From Streptomyces sp. LUP30 (GTDB lineage Bacteria > Actinomycetota > Actinomycetes > Streptomycetales > Streptomycetaceae): a DNA stretch of 64,000 nt. The notes beneath the pieces are model-generated. The model saw nothing but the letters and a program-made list of their open reading frames with translations, did no database searches and was not told where the DNA came from. The stretch covers positions 1-64,000 of the forward strand of contig NZ_MJAJ01000019.1 in the NCBI RefSeq assembly GCF_001746365.1, in the 5' to 3' direction. Positions 11,502 to 20,489 of this stretch are shown here, one piece after another. How positions within the stretch are numbered: position 1 is the stretch's first letter; each line of letters opens with the position of its first letter. A program made the translations under genes and the position numbers.

Positions 11502-12365
11502 TCAGAACGGATACCACCGCACCCCCTCGTCGCCGTCCCGCAGCGACGCCACCCGGCGTCGGAACTCCGCGAGCGCCTTGGGGTTCGTGGGCGCGTGCTG
11601 GGCCACCCAGGCGCAGCTCGCGGTCTCGCGGGCGCCCCGCAGGACGTTGCAGCCCGCCCACTCCCGCACGTCCCAGCCGTACGCCTCGGTGAAGGAGTCG
11701 TATTCCGGGGCGGGCAGGCCGTACCGGTCGCGGGAGAGCGCCATCACCACCAGGTCGTGCTCGCGCAGATCGGCGGAGACGGTCTCCAGGTCGACCAGGA
11801 CGGGGCCGTCGGGCCCGATGTGCACATTGCGGGGCAGCGCGTCGCCGTGGATCGGACCCGGCGGCAGCCGCGGGGTGAGCGCGGCTGAGGCCGACGCGAA
11901 CCCGTCACGACGCTCCCGCAGGTACGCCGCGTCCGCCGGATCGACGGCGTCACCCGCGAGCCGCAGCCAGCGCTCGACCCCGGACAGCAGGTCGCGCGGC
12001 GGCAGGCCGAAGGACGGGACGGGCAACGAGTGCACCAGGCGCAGCAGTTCGGCCAGATCCCGCGGCTCGGCCGGCCGGACCGGGTCGGGCAGCCGGTGCC
12101 ACACGGTCACCGGGAGCCCCTCGGCCATCAGCGGCTCCGGCGCGGCCGCCCGCACCGCCGGGACACCCGCGGCGGCGAGCCAGGCCGCGATGTCCAGCTC
12201 GCGCCGCGCTCGGCCGAGGAGTTCGGCGTCGCGCCCCACCTTCACCACCAGATCACCGGCGGCGAACACCGCGTTCTCCCCCAGGGCGAGCAGCCGCGCG
12301 TCGGCCGCCGGTCCGGGCAGCACTCCCGCCGCGGCCAGTACGGCGCGCGCCCGTGCCTCGTCCAT
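11502..12365 (-). CDS. Aminoglycoside phosphotransferase (APH)-family kinase
   Basis: The 287-aa protein has the APH/choline-kinase fold. Nucleotide-binding lysine is in DLVVKVGRD, the catalytic loop is PGPIHGDALPRNVHI (HGDxxxxN), and the metal-binding aspartate is in VLVDLET. The family phosphorylates aminoglycosides, homoserine, thiamine, methylthioribose and other small molecules, so the substrate cannot be named. Absence of resistance neighbours argues against a dedicated aminoglycoside-resistance gene. It is divergent from the sugar transporter operon, about 200 bases apart. Confidence 0.8.
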   Translation of the reverse strand: MDEARARAVLAAAGVLPGPAADARLLALGENAVFAAGDLVVKVGRDAELLGRARRELDIAAWLAAAGVPAVRAAAPEPLMAEGLPVTVWHRLPDPVRPAEPRDLAELLRLVHSLPVPSFGLPPRDLLSGVERWLRLAGDAVDPADAAYLRERRDGFASASAALTPRLPPGPIHGDALPRNVHIGPDGPVLVDLETVSADLREHDLVVMALSRDRYGLPAPEYDSFTEAYGWDVREWAGCNVLRGARETASCAWVAQHAPTNPKALAEFRRRVASLRDGDEGVRWYPF

Positions 12366-12561
12366 CGTCCGCCTCCCTCTCGTCTCCGCCCGGCCGCATC
12401 CCCTGCCGCGCCCGGCCCACCGGACGGCAGCGGGATCCGGCCATCCGACGGCCAGTGTCGCATTCGCACAGACGGAGCCGCGCGCATGGTGTCTTGACGG
12501 CGTACAGCACCTTCACGACCATGGCGGAGCCCGTCGCAGCCGCGGGAAGGGGGACGTTTTC

Positions 12562-13497
12562 GTGACGTTGGCGACCGAGAAGAGACGGCCGGTGCGCCCG
12601 GCGTCCGGCGGCGGAGCGCCGCACGGCGTCGCCGACCACGGCGCATGGTTCCTCGTCCTGCCCGCCCTCGTCCCCATCCTGGTGCTGAGCGTCGGCCCGC
12701 TGCTGTACGGCATCCTGCTCGCGTTCACCGACGCGCAGTCGGGCCGCACCGAGCCCACCCGATGGATCGGGGCCCTCAACTTCTCGGACCTGCTGCGGGA
12801 CACGCTGTTCTGGGAGTCGTTCCGGATCGGACTGCTCTGGGCGGTCGCCGTGACGGCCCTGCAGTTCCTCCTGGCGCTCGGCCTCGCCCTGCTGCTCGAC
12901 CAGGACCTGCGGCTGCGCTGGGCGGCCCGCGCCCTGGCCATCGTCCCCTGGGCGATGCCCGAGGTGGTCGTCGGCGTCATGTGGCGGCTCGTCTACAACC
13001 CGGACGCCGGCATCCTCAACGAGACGCTGCACGACCTGGGCCTGGGCGACGGACGGGACTGGCTCAGCGGTCTCACGACCGCGTTGCCGGCGGTGGTCGT
13101 CGTGGGCGTGTGGGCCGGTATGCCGCAGACGACGGTCACCCTGCTCGCCGGCCTGCAGAACACCCCGCCGGAACTGCACGAGGCGGCCGCCGTGGACGGA
13201 GCGGGCGCCTGGCGCCGCTTCCGGGCCGTCACCTGGCCCGCGCTCAGACCGGTCGCGCTCGCCATCACGGCGCTCGACTTCATCTGGAACTTCAACAGCT
13301 TCGCCCTGGTATACGTGCTGACCAACGGCGGGCCCGGCGGACGCACCCGGCTGCCCATGCTCTTCGCCTACGAAGAGGCCTTCCGCTACGGCCAGTTCGG
13401 TTACGCGGCGGCGATGGGCTGCGTGATGGTCGCGGTGGTCTCGGTGTTCCTGGCCCTCTTCCTGGTGGGCCGGATCAGGGGAGGCGACGGAGGATGA
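12562..13497 (+). CDS. Sugar ABC transporter permease, MalF/UgpA type
   Basis: GTG 12562 is preceded by GGGAAGGGGGA at 8-base spacing; upstream reading in this frame crosses the regulatory region. The 311-aa product has about six membrane segments, the first being WFLVLPALVPILVLSVGPLLY. It carries the permease EAA loop ELHEAAAVDGAGAWRRFRAV that docks on the ATPase. It overlaps the next permease by 4 bases (ATGA), so the two are translationally coupled. No ATPase is encoded nearby; in Streptomyces a shared MsiK-type ATPase energises such systems. Confidence 0.92.
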   Translation: MTLATEKRRPVRPASGGGAPHGVADHGAWFLVLPALVPILVLSVGPLLYGILLAFTDAQSGRTEPTRWIGALNFSDLLRDTLFWESFRIGLLWAVAVTALQFLLALGLALLLDQDLRLRWAARALAIVPWAMPEVVVGVMWRLVYNPDAGILNETLHDLGLGDGRDWLSGLTTALPAVVVVGVWAGMPQTTVTLLAGLQNTPPELHEAAAVDGAGAWRRFRAVTWPALRPVALAITALDFIWNFNSFALVYVLTNGGPGGRTRLPMLFAYEEAFRYGQFGYAAAMGCVMVAVVSVFLALFLVGRIRGGDGG

Positions 13498-14327
13498 GGA
13501 CCCGCCCCGCGGCCCGCGCCGGCCAGTACACGGCGCTGCTCGCCTACCTCGCCTTTCTCGTCTTCCCGTTCCTGTGGCTGCTCTCCGTCGCGTTCAAGCC
13601 GCCGCGCGAACTGGGCAGCCTGCACCCCACCTGGATCCCGAAGGACCCCACCCTCGCCAACTTCCGCCAGGCCTTCGACGAACAGCCGCTGCTGCACGCC
13701 GCGTTCAACTCGCTGGCCGCCGCCCTGAGCGCCGCCGCGATCGCCGTCGCGATCGCCACGCCGACGGCGTACGTCATGGCCCGCCGGCGCACCCGGCTCG
13801 CGCGGGCCGCGTCCGGGTGGGTGGTGGTCAGCCAGGCGTTCCCGTTCGTGCTGGTGATCATCCCGCTGTTCCTCGTGCTGAAGGAACTGCGGCTGATCGA
13901 TTCCGTACCGGGACTGGTGATGGTGTACGTGGTGTGGTCCCTGCCGTTCGCGCTGTGGATGCTCGTCGGATACGTCCGGGCCGTCCCCGCCGAACTGGAG
14001 GAGGCGGCCGCGATCGACGGCGCGGGCAGGCTGCGGACGCTCGTCTCGGTGACCGCGCCGCTGCTCGCACCCGGCATCGTGGCGACGGCGCTGTTCGCGT
14101 TCATCACGGCCTGGAACGAGTTCTTCTTCGCGCTGGTGTTGCTGAAAACGCCTGAGAAACAGACGCTGCCGGTCGTGCTGACCCACTTCATCGGCGCCGA
14201 GGGGGCGGCCGACCTCGGACCGCTGGCCGCCGCCGCGTTCCTCGCCACGCTGCCCTCGCTGGTCGTCTTCGCGCTCATCCAGCGGCGGATCACGGGCGGC
14301 ATGCTCACCGGGGCGGTGAAGAGCTGA
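13494..14327 (+). CDS. Sugar ABC transporter permease, MalG/UgpE type
   Basis: Second membrane subunit of the importer, 277 aa, starting at the ATGA overlap with the first permease. It begins with a membrane helix (ALLAYLAFLVFPFLWLLSVA). The EAA motif is AELEEAAAIDGAGRLRTLVS, followed by TAPLLAPGIVATALFAFI and a C-terminal LIQRRITGGMLTGAVKS typical of CUT1 permeases. The stop overlaps the binding-protein start by one base (TGATG). Confidence 0.92.
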   Translation: MRTRPAARAGQYTALLAYLAFLVFPFLWLLSVAFKPPRELGSLHPTWIPKDPTLANFRQAFDEQPLLHAAFNSLAAALSAAAIAVAIATPTAYVMARRRTRLARAASGWVVVSQAFPFVLVIIPLFLVLKELRLIDSVPGLVMVYVVWSLPFALWMLVGYVRAVPAELEEAAAIDGAGRLRTLVSVTAPLLAPGIVATALFAFITAWNEFFFALVLLKTPEKQTLPVVLTHFIGAEGAADLGPLAAAAFLATLPSLVVFALIQRRITGGMLTGAVKS

Positions 14328-15601
14328 TGCGCACCAGAGTGCTCACCCTCGTGGTGCTGCTGCTCCTCGCGGGCTGTTCCACCGGCGGCGGGCGCGACGA
14401 CGGTCCCGTTACTCTGCGTTTCCAGTCCCTGGCCTGGCAGGCGGAGTCCGTCACGGCCAACGAGGAACTGGTGAAACAGTGGAACGCCACCCACGACGAC
14501 GTCAAGGTCGAATATGTCCAGGGCAGTTGGGACAGTGTGCACGACCAGCTCCTGACCGCCTTCGAGGGCGGTGAGGCGCCCGACGTCATCCACGACGCGT
14601 CCGACGACCTCGCGGACTTCGCCTACGGCGGCCGTCTCGCCGACCTCACGAGCTTGCTGCCGGCCCGCCTCAAGTCGGACATCCCCGAACGCAGTTGGGA
14701 GACGACGACGTTCGGTGACGGTGTCTACGGCGTGCCCTTCCTGCAGGAACCACGCATCCTCGTCGCCAACGCGACCTGGCTGAAGCGGTCCCGCGTGCGG
14801 ATCCCGACCCCGGAACACCCCTGGAGCTGGCCCGAGTTCCGTCAGATCACCCGTCGCCTCAGCGGCCACGGGAAGTACGGTGTGGCCTGGCCCCTGAAGG
14901 AGCCCGTCTCCGCCACCCTCAACCTGTCCCTGTCGGCCGGCGGACAGCTCTTCCACCGGGACGCGGACGGCGACGTCACCGTCCGCTTCGAAGCCGGCGA
15001 CGCGGTCGTCCCGCGCACCGTCCACGACCAGATCGGCGCCGATCGCAGCGCGTCGCCCACCACGCTGGGCAGCGGCGGCTCGGACACACTGCCGGGATTC
15101 TTCGGTGGCCGCTACGCGATGGTCCCGCTCGGCTTCTCCTACCGCCAGCAGATCGCGCAGCAGGCGCCGAAGGGCTTCCGCTGGCAGGTGCTGCCCGCCC
15201 CGGCGGGCGCCGACGGACCGACCCAGGGCGTCAGCCCGCAGACGCTGTCGGTCGCCGAGGACAGCCGTCACAAGAAGGAGGCCGTGGAGTTCATCGACTT
15301 CCTGCTCCGGCCGAAGAACACGGTGCGCCTCGCGCTGGGCGACTGGATGCTGCCGACCGGCACGCAGGCGCTCTCCGACCCCGCCCTGCACGGCGCGAAG
15401 GACGGCTGGGCGACCGGCACGGCCCTCGCCGCGCACCTGCGTCCGGCGCCCGCCCAGTCGGTGCGGGGCTATCCCGAGTGGAAGGACAAGGTGGCCACCC
15501 CCGCCTTCCAGGAGTACTACAGCGGCGCGATCGGCCTCGACGCACTGCGCGAGCGCCTGGAGAAGGACGGCAACCTGGTACTGGCCCGTTACCAGCGCTG
15601 A
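14327..15601 (+). CDS. Sugar-binding lipoprotein of ABC transporter (SBP family 1)
   Basis: The 424-aa precursor opens with a lipoprotein signal, LVVLLLLAGC, lipidated at the cysteine, followed by a Gly-rich linker. The body fits family 1 extracellular solute-binding proteins: LVKQWNATHDDVKVEYVQGS, GEAPDVIHDASDDLADFAYG and GVYGVPFLQEPRILVANATW. It is the last gene of a three-gene operon; having the binding protein after the permeases is the reverse of the more usual order. Substrate unknown, probably an oligosaccharide or sugar alcohol. Confidence 0.9.
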   Translation: MRTRVLTLVVLLLLAGCSTGGGRDDGPVTLRFQSLAWQAESVTANEELVKQWNATHDDVKVEYVQGSWDSVHDQLLTAFEGGEAPDVIHDASDDLADFAYGGRLADLTSLLPARLKSDIPERSWETTTFGDGVYGVPFLQEPRILVANATWLKRSRVRIPTPEHPWSWPEFRQITRRLSGHGKYGVAWPLKEPVSATLNLSLSAGGQLFHRDADGDVTVRFEAGDAVVPRTVHDQIGADRSASPTTLGSGGSDTLPGFFGGRYAMVPLGFSYRQQIAQQAPKGFRWQVLPAPAGADGPTQGVSPQTLSVAEDSRHKKEAVEFIDFLLRPKNTVRLALGDWMLPTGTQALSDPALHGAKDGWATGTALAAHLRPAPAQSVRGYPEWKDKVATPAFQEYYSGAIGLDALRERLEKDGNLVLARYQR

Positions 15602-15705
15602 GCGGCACGGCAGGCGATGAGATCCGTGAGCCGTCGGCGCGGACCGAGGCCTCGGCGTCGCTCGTGTCTTCGCGTGTCTTCGGCGGGGACCGAGGCTCAA
15701 TCATC

Positions 15706-15735
15706 TTGCACGAGACGTCTCGTCTCGTCTACGGT
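15706..15735 (+). promoter_or_regulatory. Promoter with 14-bp palindromic operator for the glycosyltransferase
   Basis: A -35-like TTGCAC (15706-15711) and -10-like TACGGT (15730-15735) are 18 bases apart. The spacer contains the perfect palindrome ACGAGACGTCTCGT (15710-15723), followed by a further CTCGTCT half-repeat. The -10 box ends 7 bases before the ATG at 15743, so the transcript is probably leaderless. The arrangement is typical of TetR-family repression; no tetR gene lies nearby. Confidence 0.6.
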
Positions 15736-15742
15736 CGATGTC

Positions 15743-16966
15743 ATGACCACTCGCCCCGCCCATATCGCCATGTTCTCCATCGCCGCGCACGGCCACGTGA
15801 ACCCGAGTCTGGAAATCATCCGCGAACTCGTCGCACGCGGGCACCGGGTGACGTACGCGATCCCGCCCGTCTTCGCCGAGAAGGTCGCCGCCACCGGCGC
15901 CGAGGTCAAGCCATGGCACTCGACCCTGCCCTCACCCGACGACGACCCCGCCGCCTGGGGCAGCACCCTTCTCGACCACGTGGAGCCCTTCCTGGCCGAC
16001 GCGATCCAGGCACTGCCCCGGCTGATCGAGGCCTACGACGAAGACCGGCCGGACCTGGTGCTGCACGACATCACCTCCTATCCGGCCCGTGTCCTCGCCC
16101 ACCGGTGGGGTGTCCCCGCGATCTCCCTCTCGCCCAACCTCGTGGCCTGGGAGGGGTACGAGGAGGAGGTCGCCGAACCGATGTGGGCCGAGCCGAGGCA
16201 GACAGAGCGGGGAAAGGCCTACTACGCCCGTTTCCACGCCTGGCTGGAGGAGAACGGGATCACCGAGCACCCCGACCGCTTCGCCGGCCGCCCCGCCCGC
16301 TCCCTCGTGCTGATCCCCAGAGCGCTCCAGCCCTGCGCCGACCGGGTCGACGAGAGCGTGTACACGTTCGTCGGCGCCTGTCAGGGCGACCGGGCCGCCG
16401 AGGGGGAGTGGACCCGGCCCGCCGACGCGGACAAGGTCGTGCTCGTGTCGCTGGGCTCGACGTTCACCGACCGGCCGGACTTCTACCGGGAGTGCGTGCG
16501 GGCCTTCGGGGAGCTGCCCGGCTGGCGACTCGTGCTCCAGATCGGCTCACGTGTCGACCCCGCGGCCCTGGGCGTCGTCCCCGGCAACGTCGAAGTGCAC
16601 ACCTGGGTCCCGCAGTTGGCGATCCTCAGGCAGGCGGACCTGTTCGTGACGCACGCCGGAGCGGGCGGCAGCCAGGAGGGCCTGGCCACCGCCACGCCGA
16701 TGATCGCCGTACCCCAGGCCGTGGACCAGTTCGGCAACGCCGACGTGCTGCAGGGCCTCGGGGTGGCCCGGCACATCCCGACGGAGGAGGCGACGGCCGA
16801 AGCCCTCCGGGAGGCCGCCCTGACCCTCGTCGACGACGCCGAGGTGGCCCGTCGACTCAAGGCGATCCAGGCCGAGATGGCGAACGAGGGCGGCACCCGG
16901 CGCGCCGCGGACCTCATCGAGGCCGAACTGGAGAACCGACGAAACGGTGAACCGACGAACCGGTGA
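15743..16966 (+). CDS. Macrolide-type UDP-glycosyltransferase (GT1, Mgt/OleD-like)
   Basis: The 407-aa protein matches the GT1 macrolide glycosyltransferases that inactivate macrolides by glucosylating the desosamine 2'-hydroxyl. The N-terminus MFSIAAHGHVNPSLEI has the catalytic histidine; the donor-site signature is VTHAGAGGSQEGLATATPMI with AVDQFGNAD. ATG 15743 is chosen because it begins the canonical text (MTTRPAHIAMFSIAAHGH) and lies just after a -10 box. The last codons (ENRRNGEPTNR) are built from a 16-bp tandem repeat that continues past the stop. Probable role is self-protection or xenobiotic detoxification. Confidence 0.88.
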   Translation: MTTRPAHIAMFSIAAHGHVNPSLEIIRELVARGHRVTYAIPPVFAEKVAATGAEVKPWHSTLPSPDDDPAAWGSTLLDHVEPFLADAIQALPRLIEAYDEDRPDLVLHDITSYPARVLAHRWGVPAISLSPNLVAWEGYEEEVAEPMWAEPRQTERGKAYYARFHAWLEENGITEHPDRFAGRPARSLVLIPRALQPCADRVDESVYTFVGACQGDRAAEGEWTRPADADKVVLVSLGSTFTDRPDFYRECVRAFGELPGWRLVLQIGSRVDPAALGVVPGNVEVHTWVPQLAILRQADLFVTHAGAGGSQEGLATATPMIAVPQAVDQFGNADVLQGLGVARHIPTEEATAEALREAALTLVDDAEVARRLKAIQAEMANEGGTRRAADLIEAELENRRNGEPTNR

Positions 16967-16980
16967 ACCGACGAACCGGC
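16933..16980. repeat. 16-bp tandem repeat, 3 units, spanning the glycosyltransferase stop
   Basis: Units GAACCGACGAA(A/C)CGGT at 16933-16948, 16949-16964 and 16965-16980. The first two encode the C-terminal tail of the glycosyltransferase, and its stop codon arises at the junction of the second and third, so repeat number could alter the tail. Looser GAAC/CGG repeats continue to about 17050. Confidence 0.7.
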
Positions 16981-17088
16981 CGGCCGAGGGATCGCCGAAC
17001 TGACGGATGAACGAACCGGCAGGTGAACCAACGGGCAGATGAACGACCCGGCGAATCGGCGGACTGACGGGCTGTTGGCCCGGCGCGT

Positions 17089-17158
17089 CGGCGGGTTGGT
17101 GGGTCGGTGGGTTGGTGGGTCGGTGGTTTGGCGGGTCGGTGGTTTGGTGGGTTTGCGG
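17089..17158. repeat. GGT-rich degenerate minisatellite
   Basis: An almost pyrimidine-free run of GGGTTGGT / GGGTCGGT / GGTTTGGC-type 8-mers, strongly strand-asymmetric. G runs at regular spacing could fold as G-quadruplex on the plus strand. It lies between convergent genes. Confidence 0.7.
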
Positions 17159-17220
17159 GGGTCTCAAGTCGACGGTGTGAGCGACACTGCGTCAACAATG
17201 CCGCTCGGGAACGTCATTAA

Positions 17221-17255
17221 GGGCTCGTCGACTCCTCTGTGGAATCGACGAGCCC
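17221..17255. terminator. Bidirectional terminator between convergent genes
   Basis: Perfect 11-bp stem: GGGCTCGTCGA (17221-17231) pairs with TCGACGAGCCC (17245-17255) around a 13-base loop. It lies 25 bases past the MMPL gene stop on the minus strand and downstream of the glycosyltransferase on the plus strand. Confidence 0.75.
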
Positions 17256-17279
17256 TCGGCTCATGGGGCTTCGGCAGGG

Positions 17280-19547
17280 TCAGACCCTCAGTCGCTCGCC
17301 CTCGTCGTCCCGGGCCACCGGAGCAATCGCCTCCGACGCCTCGTCGTGGGTGAGGTCGGGCAGCCACCGCAGCCACTTCGGCAGATACCAGTTGCGCTCA
17401 CCGAGCAGCGCCATCACGGCCGGCAGCAGCACGCCCCGGATGATCGTCGCGTCGATCAGGACCGCCGCCGCCAGGCCCACGCCCATCTGCTTCATGGACT
17501 GCATGGACAGGGTGCCGAAGATCGCGAACACGGCGACCATGATGACGGCGGCACTGGTGACCACCCCCGCCGTGGTGACCACGCCGTGCCGGATGGCCTC
17601 GTTCGTCGTACGACCCCGCAGACGCGCCTCACGGATCCGCGAGACCACGAACACGTGGTAGTCCATCGACAGGCCGAACAGGATCACGAAGAGGAACAGC
17701 GGCAGCCAGGTGATGATGGCGCCGACGCCCTCCGCCCCCACCAGGGACGCGCCCCAGCCGTGCTGGAAGACGGCCACGAGGATGCCGTAGGCAGCGCCCA
17801 CCGACAGCAGATTGAGCACGATCGAGGTGATCGCGACCGTCAGTGAACGGAACGACAGCAGCATCAGAAGGAAGGCGAAGAGCACGACGAATGCGAACAC
17901 GGGAGCGACGGCTCCGGCCAACTGGTCGTTGAAGTCCTTCGAACCCGCCACCTGCCCGGTGATCGGAGCCTGCACGCCGTCGACCTTGCCCAGCGTGGCC
18001 GGTCGCACCTCGTCGCGCAGCTTGTCCAGGCTCGCACCCGCCTTGTCCAGGTCCGAGCCGCCGACCAGCGGCACGTACACGTACGCCACGTTCTGCGCGT
18101 CGTGCAGCTTGATCTCGACCGGGCCGCGCGAGGCGCCCGAGCTGACGGCCTGCTGCCTGAACTGCTCCAGCGCCGCCTTCACCTCCGGGGCGTTGATGTC
18201 GTGAGCCTTGACGATGACCTCGGCCGGCTCGGTACCGCCCGGGAAGGCTTCGTTGACCCGGTTGTAGGTCTGCACGATGGGCAGCGAGTCCCCGAACTCC
18301 TGGTCCAGGGTGAGGTTCTGGGTCTTCATGCCGACCGCCGGAGCCGCGATGGCGAGCAGCGCGCCGGCCGCCACGACCAGCGAGACGGCGGGCTTGGCGA
18401 GGACGACCTTCAGCACCGCGCTCCAGAAACGGCTGCCCTCGTCGCTCTGCCTGCGGCCCGGCTTCCGACGACGCCGGTCGGGGTGCAGAAACGGAATCCG
18501 GCCCTTTTCCACCCGCTCGCCGAGCAGCGACAGCAGCGCCGGGAGCACGGTCACCGAACCGACCATGGCGACCGCGACCACCATCAGGGAGGCCAGGCCC
18601 ATCGCCTCGAACGTGGCGAGCCCGGTGAAGAGCATCCCCGCCATGGCCACGCACACGGTGACTCCGGAGACGATCACGGCACGGCCGCTGGTGGCGGCGG
18701 CGATCCTGAGAGCGGTTTCCGGGTCACGTCCCGCCGCCCGCTCCTCGCGCTCACGGCGCAGGTAGAACAGGCAGTAGTCGACGCCCACGGCCAGACCGAC
18801 CAGCAGCATCACGGAACTGGCGGTGTCGTCCATCGGCTGGAAGTGGCTGACGATGCTCATCAGACCCGTCGTGGCCATGATCGCGGTGATCGCCAGGGCC
18901 ACCGGCAGCAGCGCCGCGACCAGCGCGCCGAAGGCGATCAGCAGGATGCCCAGCGCCACCGGCACCGCGGAGAGCTCCGCCTGCTGGAAGTCGTCGCCGA
19001 ACGCGTCGTCGAACGTCTTCGCCATGCTGGCGCCGCCGATCTCCTCGATCCGCAGTGAGGAGTGCTCCTTCCGAACGCCGTCCACGGCCTTGAGCACCGG
19101 CTCGACCCGGTCGCCGGCGGTGTCGGAGTCGCCGCGCATGTCGAACTGGACGAGCGCGCTGCGGCCGTCCTTGGAAATCGTCTTCGTGTCGTACGGCGAC
19201 TTCACGTCGGTGACCTCGCCGGTCTTGCCGACGGCCCCGACGACCGCCGCGACGGCGGCCCTGAACTCCGCGTCGGTGGCCTTGACGGAGCCGTCCTTCG
19301 ACTGGACGAGGACCGTCTCACCGGCCGGCTCGTCGATACCGGATTCCTCGACGATCCTGGCCGCCGTCCGGGTCTCGCCCCCGAGCTGATCGCTCTCCTT
19401 GACGTCGACCGTGCCCGCGGCCGACCCGATCCCCATGGCCAGGACGACGAACAGCACCCAGACGCCCACCGCGGCCCATCGGTGCCGGGCACTCCAGCCG
19501 CCGGCCCGCGCGGCGACGCCCCGCACCCGTATTTCTCCGTTCACCAT
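17280..19547 (-). CDS. MMPL-family membrane transporter
   Basis: RND-superfamily exporter of the MMPL type, 755 aa from ATG 19547, preceded by AAGGGGGC. The frame is open further upstream but without similarity. Layout is two repeats of one helix, an extracellular domain and a helical bundle. Helix 1 is WAAVGVWVLFVVLAMGIGSA. The MMPL core includes ASSVMLLVGLAVGVDYCLFY and the second-repeat LFVILFGLSMDYHVFVVSR. The C-terminus is short and charged (VARDDEGERLRV). Such proteins export lipids, siderophores or antibiotics; the cargo is not evident. It is convergent with the glycosyltransferase. Confidence 0.9.
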   Translation of the reverse strand: MVNGEIRVRGVAARAGGWSARHRWAAVGVWVLFVVLAMGIGSAAGTVDVKESDQLGGETRTAARIVEESGIDEPAGETVLVQSKDGSVKATDAEFRAAVAAVVGAVGKTGEVTDVKSPYDTKTISKDGRSALVQFDMRGDSDTAGDRVEPVLKAVDGVRKEHSSLRIEEIGGASMAKTFDDAFGDDFQQAELSAVPVALGILLIAFGALVAALLPVALAITAIMATTGLMSIVSHFQPMDDTASSVMLLVGLAVGVDYCLFYLRREREERAAGRDPETALRIAAATSGRAVIVSGVTVCVAMAGMLFTGLATFEAMGLASLMVVAVAMVGSVTVLPALLSLLGERVEKGRIPFLHPDRRRRKPGRRQSDEGSRFWSAVLKVVLAKPAVSLVVAAGALLAIAAPAVGMKTQNLTLDQEFGDSLPIVQTYNRVNEAFPGGTEPAEVIVKAHDINAPEVKAALEQFRQQAVSSGASRGPVEIKLHDAQNVAYVYVPLVGGSDLDKAGASLDKLRDEVRPATLGKVDGVQAPITGQVAGSKDFNDQLAGAVAPVFAFVVLFAFLLMLLSFRSLTVAITSIVLNLLSVGAAYGILVAVFQHGWGASLVGAEGVGAIITWLPLFLFVILFGLSMDYHVFVVSRIREARLRGRTTNEAIRHGVVTTAGVVTSAAVIMVAVFAIFGTLSMQSMKQMGVGLAAAVLIDATIIRGVLLPAVMALLGERNWYLPKWLRWLPDLTHDEASEAIAPVARDDEGERLRV

Positions 19548-19940
19548 GACGGGCCTGCCCCCTTGTGATGCGGTGACAGCCCCTGCCGCCACCTTTCGAT
19601 TCGAAGGTATGCCTCGGATAAAGCCATCTCCTCGTGCTGTCCGGTGAAGTGCCGCGCGCACGAGTCCTCCCGTCGGACCCCGTCGTCTCACCGCTGGGGA
19701 GGACAGCGACCCCTTACATCTATCCGGCGGTCTCGGGGGCAGCCGTCAGGGTGAAGTCGACCGCGGGGTGAGGGACGGGCATTACGCAAGTTTGTTGAAC
19801 AAGTCACAGACCTGTGGAGAAGTGCGCCAGGTGTTGATCCGCGCCCCCTCGATCGGTCAGAGTTTCCTTCCGGTTCCCCACCCCGGCCGCGGCCGTCGTG
19901 CCCACCCCCACGGGGCACGACGGCCGCCTATGGTGGGCGG
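19548..19940. promoter_or_regulatory. Divergent intergenic region of the MMPL and DUF1697 genes
   Basis: No gene seen. It must hold promoters for the MMPL gene (minus) and the DUF1697 gene (plus). An imperfect inverted repeat, ACCTTTCGA with TCGAAGGT (19591-19608), sits 44 bases upstream of the MMPL start and could be an operator. Confidence 0.35.
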
Positions 19941-20489
19941 ATGACGACGACGTACGCGGCCCTGCTCCGAGGCATCAACGTGGGCGGCAGCAGAAAGGTC
20001 CCGATGGCCGACCTGCGCACCCTGCTCGAGGGGCTCGGGCACGGCGATGTGCGTACCTACCTGCAGAGCGGCCAGGCCGTGTTCTCCAGCGCGCACGGCG
20101 ACGAGGAGATCCTCGCAGCCGATCTCACGGCGGCGATCGAGAAACGGTTCGGCTTCGCCGTCGACGTGATCGTCCGCGACCACGCCTATCTGAAATCGGT
20201 TGCTGACGCTTGCCCGTTTCCAGCCGCCGAGCTGACGGCCAAACAGCTCCACGTCACCTACTGCTCCGCACCCCTCGACGAAGAGCGCTACGCCGGCATC
20301 GACCGCGCCGCATACCTCCCCGAGGACTTCCGGCTCGGCGACCGCGTCCTGTACCTGTACGCCCCCGACGGACTGGGCCGCTCCAAACTCGCCGAACAAC
20401 TCGCCAAGCCCCGCCTGAACAAGGGCCTCATCGCCACCACCCGGAACTGGAACACCGTCGTCAAACTGGTGGAGATGACGCAGGTTTGA
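19941..20489 (+). CDS. DUF1697 domain-containing protein
   Basis: The 182-aa protein begins MTTTYAALLRGINVGG, the hallmark of DUF1697, followed by RTYLQSGQAVFSS and a C-terminal SKLAEQLAKPRLNKGLIATT with TRNWNTVVKLVEM. The family is common in actinobacteria and has no established function. Two copies of the AANCGNTT palindrome (20142, 20194) lie inside the gene; they are the leftmost copies in the window. Confidence 0.88.
   Translation: MTTTYAALLRGINVGGSRKVPMADLRTLLEGLGHGDVRTYLQSGQAVFSSAHGDEEILAADLTAAIEKRFGFAVDVIVRDHAYLKSVADACPFPAAELTAKQLHVTYCSAPLDEERYAGIDRAAYLPEDFRLGDRVLYLYAPDGLGRSKLAEQLAKPRLNKGLIATTRNWNTVVKLVEMTQV

Noticed and set aside
11502..12365. Dedicated aminoglycoside-resistance gene
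   Set aside because: Only the generic APH fold is visible; no resistance or aminoglycoside biosynthesis neighbours.
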